Below, piece after piece: positions 12,701 through 24,700 of a DNA stretch of 35,792 nt (position 1 is the first letter of the stretch; each line of letters opens with the position of its first letter). The stretch is from positions 9,312 through 45,103 of the forward strand of contig JAIPMN010011076.1 in assembly GCA_020650975.1 (NCBI GenBank), in the 5' to 3' direction. The stretch is from Apostichopus californicus (taxonomy: Eukaryota; Echinodermata; Holothuroidea; Aspidochirotida; Stichopodidae). A program made the position numbers and the translations under genes. The notes beneath the pieces were generated by a model that was not told the origin of the DNA, ran no database searches, and was given only the letters and a program-made list of their open reading frames with translations.

Positions 12701-15700
12701 GGAAGCTTGAAGTATTTTACACGAATCACTCCAGTATATTTCTACACAATAGGTGTGTAGTGAGATATCTTGAACTGGTGAAGTCACTTTGAAACTGAGG
12801 CGAAAAAGTCATTACAACCGTGGGTAGTAATAGTGAGATTTCAATTGTAGAATGAAATATAAAGTAAAAACTGACTTAGTACTGTCATGAAACCACAGAT
12901 GCAACGACACGAATACCACCGTCACTACAATATATCTCTACTTGTACATCTCGTGTACTGTAATTGGGTTTCTCAGACATGGAATGTTTGTAGCCAAAGC
13001 GAGCGACGTGACATATTTTGGTGTCAGACAATGTTTAACTTGTATTGACGAGAAAAATATTTTACACTGTTAGTTGAAAATCTCTTCTCAGTACCTTGTT
13101 CCTAACTCAAGGTTGATTCTACGAAACCTAGTTTGGACTCTATAAACCCTCGGTTCTTCCCGGAGTAGATCACAGTGGGTAGTCTGTGAGGTCATCTGGG
13201 CATCTTTGTTACTAAAGCATCACTTAGGCTGTTATAATCCTCTTATTGATTTATCCTTGAAACCTGGAATGTTGACTTAGCTGTCAATTGCTCTCTATAG
13301 TCAGAATATCTTCAAACTGCAAATTTTGTTGCATAGAATTATTACTTTCATCTGTGGTTAGATGATTGTATTATTAGTAAGTTAAAGCCACTTCGCCGTA
13401 GGTATGTTGTGGGTATTAAAACTCATTAACACTGTCACTTTCGCGAGGATTATTATTATTATAATTATTTACCAGATTTATATAGCGCTCTTTTCATGCA
13501 TAAGCATGTTCAAGAGCGCTTTACAATGACAATAAAATGACAAAATCTTTAAAATATGAAAAATAAAATGGACGCAGCTTAAATATTAATATAAATATAT
13601 ATATATATACTAAGGAATAATTTTAAAAACAATATAGATTTACAGTGAAATTCCTAGAAAGAAAAAGTGAGTTTAAAGTAATTTCTTAAAAGTGGCTAAA
13701 ATTATCCGTGGTGTGTATTTATATTCTGATTGTCATATCTCTGCTATCGTTTTTTCAGTCCGGTCGCGTTGACTGTGTCTCTCAGTTGAGTAGATGCGTC
13801 ACCAGCTGTTCCCATCCGGTGCAACCTCCCGATGAATGCTGTCCCGTGTGTCTCGATTGTTCGTACCTCAGGAGGGCAATCCGCAACGGAGCCAGATTCA
13901 GTAACCCAGACGACGATTGCCAAATTTGTACTTGTGAGGTATGTATATTAGATCCTCCTGCAAGCAGGAACTCGCGAAGAAGCCATCATTGGCTTATCAA
14001 AGCAGCCGCAAGCTGACCGAAGTCAGTCTCTTAGATTCATATTTTAACGTCCATGATTATGAATTGTCAATTGTCAACAACTCTGTAACTGGACGACATA
14101 CATTAATCTGGGAGTGACTCGAACCGGCGTTAACCACTGAGCTAACACTCCCTTAAGTATGTCATCTTTAAGAATTTTGTTCGATGTAGAGGATGCTAGC
14201 ATGCCGTGCAAAATAACAAAAAACAAGTAACCAGGAGAAATTATTGGATGTAAATACTCTGAGACAAAGCTGAAAGTTAAAAAAAAAATAAATAAAAAAA
14301 ATGAAATTAGAATTTATCTGTTACATAGCACTGTTATAACCCTACCTGTGACCTCAGAGGGTAGTTCAAAACGTATGGGATGGTACCCAATTCTAGTTCT
14401 CACTTGAAACGTATTTTCTAGATGTGATGTGTCGGAGTAATTCAATACTGTGGATTTTTCCTGATGGACAAGACCAAAAATGAGAAATGCCTCTTTGGTT
14501 GTTAAAACACAATTATGGTAACTTTTGATGTAATGTCTTCTATCCATAAGATTACGTAAATTTGCTTTTCTTTCGTTCATCACCATAGCTAGCATAAATC
14601 ATATCTGTAAAATTTTCATATTTTCCTATGTTCATCATTGTCATAAATATTAGTTTGGTTCCGTGACGTGTGAGGTCGAAGAATGCCCCGCTGTCTCGTG
14701 CAGAAATCCAAGGCGAGTTCCAGGTGAATGCTGCCCTCAATGTTCGGTCTGCGTGGATAACGGACAGGAGTACGCAGAGGGTGAAACATGGACCTCGACA
14801 TCTCAGTCCTGCACGACGTGTGCTTGTGTGGTAAGAATTTTTTGAGATTTTCTTTATAGTTTATATATATGTGTAAAAGTAAGTTGGCTTAACGTTTCGA
14901 TCCTAGCATTATCTTCTTCAGGAGGCTAGTTTATATAGTTATATATATATATAGATATATAGATATATACATCTATATATATATATATATATATATAGAT
15001 ATATACATCTATATATATATTTATATTGATATAAAGGAATATATATGTATATTTATGTATAGGAGTGACAGAAAAAACAAAACAAATATGCTGCATTTAG
15101 AGAAACGCTGCATCTCAAATAACTTAGTGAGTGTTTGGAAGTAAAAACAGCCCATGTTTGGTTTTTGCAAAGCTTCAAGCTAGTCAAGCATATAATAAAT
15201 ACGTCATTGATATAGCGCTAAATTACAAAAAGTTTCAAAGCACTTCACAAAAAAAAAAAGGAAATAAATACAGTGAAAACAAAAATTAACCAAATCAAAA
15301 TAATCCTTCAGTACCAATGCAAAAAAAGTAAAAAACATAAGAGCTTATTAAAAATACAATAGGAGGTTCTATATAAAAAGCAAAAATAAAAACAATAAAA
15401 AAAAACAATTGGAGATTATAAAAGTACAATAAGACAAGTACAATAAGCATAGTAAAAGTACAATAAGCATAATTAGCTCATCTCCAGTGCGTGACCACTG
15501 AAGTTGACAAGTTGTAGCAGGAATGGAAATGTCATATTTTTTACTGTTGTAGATATATATACATACTTATGTCTGGTGTTAGACGGTTAACAGTAGAAGA
15601 CGTTTGCATTGAGTATAAAGAATATATGTAAAGGATGCTTTACAAATTTAGCAAGGAGAAATGGTTCTAGTTTATGGGAAGGTGCACCCTCGCTTGAAAT

Positions 15701-18700
15701 ATTCATCACGATCAGTTGACGAGATATGAAATGCAGAGGGGTTCAAATTGATTCCAATTAGGTTTTAAAACAGACCATGAAACATTCTCAAATCAAACTA
15801 TAAGAATAGACATTCTCCACCAATATTTTGTAGAATCTAGATGTTATGAATGTGTTTAAGGAGAAATAGATGATTTCTTGCTAGTTTCAATTAATGGTTA
15901 TCTCCCCCAGGATGGCAGAACCACCTGTGAGGCGATTCCCTGTGCTACCAACCTACCATGCACCCATCCTGCTAGGAGTGTGGAGGGCTGCTGCAATGAA
16001 TGTGATAACTGCTTTTATGATCGCCGGTACTTCTTGAATGGACAGAGATCCATGGATCCTTTGGACCCTTGCAGAATATGTGTATGCCAGGTAAGAACTG
16101 CTGAGAATGAACAGTGAATACCAGGTATGAACTGAGTATGAACTGTGAATACCAGGTATGAACTGAGAATGAACTGTGAATACCAGGTATGAACTGAGAA
16201 TGAACTGTGAATGCCAGGTATGAACTGAGAATGAACTGTGTATATCAGGTATGAACTGAGAATGAACTGTGAATACCAGGTATGAACTGAATGAACTGAA
16301 TACCAGGTATGAATTGAGAATGAACTGTGAATACCAGGTATGAACTGATAATGAACTGTGAATACCAGGTATGAACTTTGAATGAACTGTGGATGCCATG
16401 TAAGGAACTGCTACATGGTTAGATAACCCATGGATAACGAATATAACTAGGCATGACATTAGTTGTGAGACTGGGTAAATTATTATTGATAGATTTTAGG
16501 GAAAAAACGAACAGCGGGAAGTATAAATATTTGTGCATTTAATGAGTGCAGAAGATTAACAAACGTCTTATCTTCGAAAGAATTAGCTATGACACAAGAG
16601 GATGATGGATTTTGACAAGTTCAAAAGCCAGATAAAGAAGGGATGCCTACATGTTTAGCTATATAGGACACCCTATAGGAGGTAAATGCTAGTTTGTTTT
16701 GCAAGTGATTAGCTATTAAATCTAGATTTTGATATTTTCATGACATTTATTGTTCTAGGATGGAAACATGCAATGTGAGCCCAGAGAATGCCCAGAATTG
16801 ACATGCAGTGACCAATATCGTCCTGAGGGAGAATGCTGTACTCGCTGTGCCAGTGAGTAAACGCCCCCAAAAAACATTAAGTAATTTACCACAATGGTGG
16901 TAATTCCTCTTTTTCGGAGGTGTGAAATCCGTCTTTGAAATGTAGTGAAGGGTTCTGGGAGTATGTAGCAAGTAGTTAGATGCCATAGTGTCAATAACAG
17001 CCAGAAGTCTGTGGGGCAAGAATCACTCATTAGCACCTTAGGCGGAATCAACTTATAACTTATTAAAATGGGGAAGGATTCTTCATCAATTTTTTGCATG
17101 TTTTTTTAATATTTTTCTTTCATTTGTCTTAACCCATTTGTCAGTTGTCTGTGGGCAAAGAGAGACAACTGTGCAATATTTTCCGGTTTTGCTCTCATTA
17201 TTACACTGAATCATCTGTTTGCAGATTCAGAAGTATTTTTGTCTTTTTTTCCCTTTTTGGTTATAAAAGGTCACGTCATTGGATTTCTACATAAGACAAA
17301 AACAAAAGAACAATCTAAAGCTTTGTTCTATATTTAGACAATAGCTTGTCTTTATATCCCAGGGGAGGCAATTACAGCCTTAAATGATCCAATTACTTCT
17401 CGTTAGGGGTGCCTTACATCCCAACGGAGACTATTGTCTAACATGGTCACTTGTGTTGTGATAACTTCATTTATTATCAGATGGTCTTACAATGGTCTGT
17501 TTTTAGTAACACATTGTCTTGTCATAAATCGTGTTTTTTGAATGATGATGCTGGATTCTCGATCGATAAACCAGGATTATGAACGGATAAACCGGGTTTC
17601 AAGATCTATTGGGCATTTGGCTTGCCATAGACATTGCCTATATATATTAAGAGTTTTAGTTTCATGTTTAACAACGTTAACATAATTAGAGATAGAAATG
17701 GATTTTGCGTGATGTACCGTTACATAATTTTCACATTTAGGTACTCAGAATATTAAAGGGGTATTCCAGTGGCACACAATGTGACACTTATTTGGAGAAG
17801 AAATATATTCCACAAAGTTACTTGAAAAGGCCCATCTCAATATCTTGTACCAAACTTGAGATAGCAAATAGCACCAGAGTCACCTGTTTTGGGCCAAAAA
17901 CAGGCAAGATTGAATATCTACCCAAGATGGTAATGCTAGCAACACTGAAAGCTCCTCTGCACAAATTCATGATTAACCACAGTGTACTATTTCAGTGGTC
18001 AAGCCAAATTTGTCTGCACACACAGGAAAGTAGTGCTGGCCATTAGAGCACGTGTGGTTACAATCATATGGTGGCTGGTCAATTAATTAGGTGCGCTCAA
18101 GGATGAATCCTACTGACAGTACTTGGGGTAGTTTATGCTATCAAGTTAATAAATGATTAATGCTTGCATGAATTTGAGGAGAACTAGGTTTTCTTTAGGC
18201 AGGCTTGACCATCATGTAGCTAAAACTTTTTGATTCTTCCCTGAAGTAGATGCAGTAGGTGGTGTATGATGTCATAGCGGCAAATGTTCTTCGACGGATT
18301 TACTTTCCTATCATAATCCTCTTGTTGAATTATCCTTGAAACCTTGGTACATTTGGAAAGTTTGCCTAGCTGTCACGATTCTCTGTATCTAATAATTTCA
18401 TCAAAATGCAACATTAATGTAGAACTATATTTTTCTGCGCATACGAAAAACTGAGTTCGAATTATTGTAACGAAAATCGACAGTTTCAGCTGAATTGACA
18501 TGACAACATCATCAACAGCTGCTGTTGCCAGATGACAAATACACCCGATCGACTTCAGACACAGGAATACCCCTTTAATGGTCGTCTACAAGTATTAAAG
18601 TGTGTTGGTTGCATGTTTTACAACATTCACATACTAACATTGTTAGTTATTTCATGTGTTGTACTGTTACATCTATTTTTGTTTTTACATACTTAGATTT

Positions 18701-21700
18701 TTAAGTATTTGTCTTCAGTTGTGAGTCCTAGTTTACATATGTAGCCATGGTTACATGTTTTTTACATTGTTAGTGATTTTGCATATTCACCTTTCAGAAA
18801 TAGATAGTTTTTTTTGTATTTGCTGGAAGGGACAATTTTAACTAAAAATGTATTTCTCATTTTCAGACAGGTAAATCTTTTAGAAAAACAAAACGGTAGC
18901 TGGGTTCTGGGTTTGCTTTTAATTGGTAATTAATGGGTGAATTGCATGTCCTACACCTCACAGATTTGAATACATATTTTTTGAGGGTCGGTACGTCTTT
19001 GCTGGGTATACGTCTCCCGTCCACTAACCGGTTTTCGTCTCGCTATGTAACTAACCGGCAGTCTTATCTCGACAGAATGTGAATTTCAAGGTCAGGAATT
19101 TCTCGACGGGGCAAGGTTTCCCAGTCCGACCGATTCATGCTTTGTGTGTGAATGTTATGGAGGCAGGATCGGGTGTGGCATGACGGTGGAATGCCCACCT
19201 GTGACCTGCTCACACCCTCGGACGGTTGACTGCTGTCCGGTTTGCTCAGGTATCAACACCCCCTGCCCCACCCCCCCTCACGTATATCCCACTCCCTCTT
19301 TTAATACCTTCTATTCCATATATCTGCATATATATCCATCCCTTTCAACCCTTCTGATTTCCAATTAAACCAAGAAACACATTTAACGTTTAATTCGAAT
19401 GCCATATTATTTTCACCATATTCATATATTACTTGAATTTTACTGAATATGCATGAGACTGACCTCAACAACGAACCCAAAATGGCCGTCGCGATCATAC
19501 ACAATGAATGCTTGTTATAGACAAGTCTAATTTTATTAAACATTTTTTCCCAAAGCATATATATATATATATATAGATCTCGGTCAGCATGTTTCAAGAA
19601 TGTGACCAAACACAGCACCAGTATCTAATGTTAACATGAATGACAATCAAACATGGCTATTTTGAGTTTGATATAAAACATGATTTCATTCAGGGAAACG
19701 TTATTGGTAAAGTAAAATGTCAAGATATGTGATATTTTGGTTTCCAAAGATGAAGGGGCAGGCATTTTACCACCAATAATATTTTGCCAAAATTTTTTCT
19801 TCAGTATTCAGAATTGAACAAAATTAAATTTACCAGAAAACATATCACAAAATTTGATATTATTTTAAATTTTTTTTTAATGTGATGGAATGTAAAATTA
19901 CTTAGCAAATTAGTAATAAATTGTTAAAAAATTAGTAATAAATAAAGGTCAGTGTGTCGCTAGTGAATGACTTTAAAAATTAACTGTTGAAGAGCTTGTG
20001 ATTATATTTATTTAAGTAATATTATCTGCTTTTTTTTCTTCTTTAAATATTCACCAAACCATAATACAGCCTGGTAGATATGCAGCTCACCCAATTAAAA
20101 TTGGTAATCTCGAAACAGCTTATATAATAAATGCTTCGTAAATATTTTTGCAAACTTTGGCTATAAATTCACATATTTTGAGTTCTGTTTTGGTGTAGCT
20201 TGCTTTCAAATGGATGGTCTGTTTTGCCGGCAAAAATGATTTTCCCTAGCCTACATTTATTTTTATTTATTTTTTGCATCAAAGTAGAAGGTGAAGATGA
20301 CTTTTGTCTATATTAATACCATAATCGGTTGGTATTTTCTATCCAAAAATTAAAAACTGTTAGAAGGCAGTGTGAGGTTAGTTTTGGATCGAAATGATCA
20401 CTTTTAGTCCAGAAATGTAGAATTTTACTCCAACGTAATACAAAAAGTGCACTGCTATAATTATAACTGCCAGTTTTTGTGATATTCCCCGTAAAATTAA
20501 GTTCGGAAATTCTCCCTTTTTGAAGAAAAAATTGAAAAAAAAAACATGACATTGGCTCATCTGTCAAGGCTTAATTGTTGACAGTTAATCATTGAACTGT
20601 GAATAAAAAATTCCCCCCAAAATGTCTTATTTTTCCTTAAAAGTGCTTTTTAGCGTAAAGTATCTTTTTGTGTTCATTAAAGGCACCTCGGTAAATATTA
20701 TTTTACGCGGGATACAGCGGGCAATTGTGAATACACGCTAGGAACAATAACATCCGTCCAAATGTAGTCTGATTAAGGAGAAAAAAATAAATATATAACC
20801 TGGTTACAAGCTCAAAAGTGCTTCCTTCACTGATATTTAAACGCATCACACATTATTCCATTCCCATAATATCATCCTGCATTGAGAAATCTGTAGTCAT
20901 ATTTAGCTCAGTTTTAATAAAAACATTGATTGCTTTTATAATCAAATTATGTATCAGAAGATAAAACAAATGATCACTTTGAAATACTATTCTTAATGAT
21001 TGAACAGCTCAACAAATCATAGGATCTTTCGGAAGTAAGTAAAAATGGCACCTTTTTCCAAATGCACAATCACATTCATTTTTTTCGAATTTGATAATTT
21101 AAAAATTCCTCATTATTTTTCAGTAATTAAATAGCATTCTTGTCAAGGATGTAAATATTTGTTTATCAATTTTTATGATAATATTTGTGAAGTTAACTCA
21201 TGTAAAGATTGTGGCACCTATTTCAAATCGCACAATCACCAATTGTTATTTCTTTTCGGAATCGATAATGTAAAAATTCCTAATTGTTTTTCAGTGTTTT
21301 TAATGTTCCTCACAACAATGTTGATATTGTTTTTGTTTATTCTATGAATAATATTTGTGAAGCTGACTTTTGTATGTAAACATTGTGAAATTCCATTTGG
21401 TGCCTCTTTCAAATTGCACAATTACAATTGTTACTTTTCAAATTTGATGATTTAAAAAAAAAAAAATCCAAATTGGTTTTTGCTTTTGATAGCATTATAT
21501 TTGGGCTTAACATATGACCTTCCATCTTTAATCCTACCCTCTAATCCAATCCCATATCTCTCCTAATCTCTCCCAACCACTCAGTTTTAATCTCGTTTTA
21601 AAACTGGTGACAGTTTTGTCGATGTTCGCACGCTAACATATTAAAACGCTTTGTCGGCTTATTGTTTGCATACTAATGGTAATGTTGATTCTCTATGGTG

Positions 21701-24700
21701 AAACTAATTAATATTTCTGTTGACTCATATTTTAACATGTTTTAAATATTTTAGCAAAGTTTCTAATTCATAGTTAATTGAAAGTGTTTACTGCTAAATT
21801 ATGCACACTTATCTCTACTAACCTTTATATGTCATTTTAATGGGAAAAAAAAAACCCAAACTAAATTATGACATTTTGTATTTTATATTAAGCTTTCTTT
21901 TTAATTTTCAGAAATTTGTTACTATTAACATAACTCAGTTTGATATATATATAAATATATAAATATTACGATCATACCATCTTAATCTGTTTCATATCCT
22001 GGCTGCTGTTGTTAAAGATATAACAGACAGCCTTACATTTCTTTACTCAACAATAAAATCAGTCCTACTTTAGTATCGTCTTTCGTTGTCTTAATATTTC
22101 ATGATATTCACAGTTAAATAAATATTGAAATTATAAGCCAAGGATGAAATGCATTTATTTCGATTGGGAATCGTGGTAAATTGATCAGGTGAAATTCACA
22201 GAAAAGCTAAAAAAATTAAAAAACACAGTCAGGAGAATTAAATAGATTTAACTCATTGTTAGTTAAATTACTGAACTGATGAATCTATGAATATTCACAT
22301 ATGTTAATTATTTGATATGGAATCATTGAAATTTTGATCAGGTGAATTCACAGAAGAACAAAAAGCAAAAAGAATCTAACAGTCTTGAGAATAAAAATTG
22401 ATTTAACTCAGTGCAGGTTATATGCCTGAACTGATAAATCTATGAATATGCATGTATGGTAATTATTTGATATGGAATAACGCAAATTGTATCAGGTGAA
22501 TTCACAGAAGAACAAAAAAGATTAAAAAAATCAGTCAGGAGAACAAACTCAGTTGAACTCAGTGCAGGTTATTTGCATGAACTGATGAATCTATGAATAT
22601 TCAATCATGTATGACCTTTGACCTATACTGTTCAAAACTGTTAGAAAATGGGTGTGAAAGTTCAAAGATTGTGCTTTAATTTTACCTTTTTCTTTTCCCC
22701 TCTGTTTTAAAGAGCTGCACAAAGGAGAGTATAACGTAGATGAAAAACAAAGATCTATCAAATTGTTAATCATATTCATATTTTTTATTTTGATCTCTTC
22801 CGCTTCCCCCTTACCAAAAAATTAAAAAAAGGCTGCGAATATAACGGCTACGAGCTGGGCAACCGAGAGGAGCTTTCTATCAGCGAGGAGTGCGTCATAT
22901 GTTCATGCTTGGTAATATTTCCCATCTTTTCTATATTCAATTTTTTCCCTTTTTTTTTGTGAAATCTCTACTTATATTTTTGTATTTCCATATTTTTAAA
23001 TCTTTTTTACTGTTAACTTGAAGACAATACCTAGTGCTTGAAACGACATTTTGTGCTCAAATTTTTCTGCAGTTTTGCGATACCATGTTGAAATTTTAAA
23101 AGGAAAGACCAGCTAGCTGCATGAAAGAAATAGTCTGTCACATAAGCACCCCCCTTCCTCCCATTCCCCCCTCCCTTCTGCCACCACCCAAATCACACTG
23201 CAATGATGAAATAATTGTCAAATTTCAACATGAAACAGTAAATTTATTAGACCATTTAAAATTCTCTGTAAGAGATTGAACAGTCGGTGACTGGATAAGA
23301 AGGAATATCGACATCACCGTAACCACGTGCCTCTCTTAGAACGTTTCTCTAAGAAACGAAAAGACCATTTGATGTGTGGTGGCTCACACTGGCTTTAATT
23401 AGTATTCCATAATGATTAAGACATGACTCTTTAAAGTGCTTGCAGTAATTTTCCATATTAAAGATGAAGTGAAGATAATAGTCCAAATACCAGTCTGTAC
23501 TCTCCTCAAGTTGTTTCATCTCTTCAAATGTTAGAATTTTTTTTATCTGTGGTCGTCTCATTCATAAAATTAAAATGTATGTATGTATGTATGCGTGTAT
23601 GTATGTATGCGTGTATGTATGTATGTATATTAGATCCTCCTGCAAGCAGGAACTCGCGAAGAAGCCTCATTGGCTTATCAAAGCCGCAAGCTGACCGAAG
23701 TCAGTCTCTTACATTCATATTTAACGTCCATGATAATGAATTGTCAATTGTCAACAACTCTGTAACTGGACGACATGCATTAATCTTGGAGTGACTCGAA
23801 CCGGGGATCTCGAAATCTCAAATCTCGAAATCTTGAATCTCGAAAATGCCAGTCGATGTGAAAATTTCTGTGAAAATGAAATGTGGCTGAGATCGGACAT
23901 TCTTGATACTGTTAATGGCGCTATTATAGACTACAATGTTTTTTGTTTTTAACAGAACGGTGTCGTGAATTGTATCGAAGATCCAGAATGTGATGCATCC
24001 AGTAGTTATGACGGTAAGGGGGGATTTAATGCCATACCTTAGCTGTGCAAGTGTGGTGGAAGTATGGTGTGATACATAACAGTATTGGTTAATGAAATGA
24101 ATGGAGTGATTGGTGTAATATCGGTGCAAGCATGGTGCAATACATACAGAATGTTAAATGGAATAAATGGTGCACCACTGGTGCGAGTATGGTGTAATAC
24201 TTTCAGTGGGGTAAGTGTGATATTGTCTCAGACTATTGGAAGTATGGTGTTGTTAATGTGGTAAATAGCGTAGTGCTGGTGTAAGTCTTGGGTGATAATT
24301 CCCAGAAGTGTTGATGGTATTGTCGATCGATTTTGAGTCATGTCATAGACAAAGAGACCTTGCAGGGGGTGGGTTGTGGGGTGTATGGGGGGGGGGAACC
24401 TGGTCCCTCTTTACAGAGGACCGAAGGGATTTAATTAAATTCAGATGATCGTGTCGGATATGATTCTGCTCATTTAACCAATGACGTGCTGTGATTGGTG
24501 GAGATATTTGAGATAAGAGATCCATGTTTATCTTATTTCTGAAGTTGCTAAGCTGCAGTTTTATCCAGATCATAAGCAAGTCAAAAAACATCCTCGTTAA
24601 GCAACCTGGGAGTCATGTAAAGTCACTTCACGATATGTCGGCTGCACAGACAAAGAGACTTGGTTGTTTTGTCTGAAGTTGGTGGAAGTTGGGTGGGATG

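Noticed and set aside
14885..14927. Second active hammerhead
   Set aside because: The helix II arm and the cleavage triplet are changed; treated as a decayed relative only.
15953..16459. 168-codon minus-strand frame with repeated FIPGIHSS-like words
   Set aside because: It is the reverse of the exon 17 donor minisatellite; repeats without stops give a false protein.
17792..18046. Transposase fragment in the TTAA-bounded element
   Set aside because: The 84-codon frame has no recognisable catalytic or DNA-binding motif.
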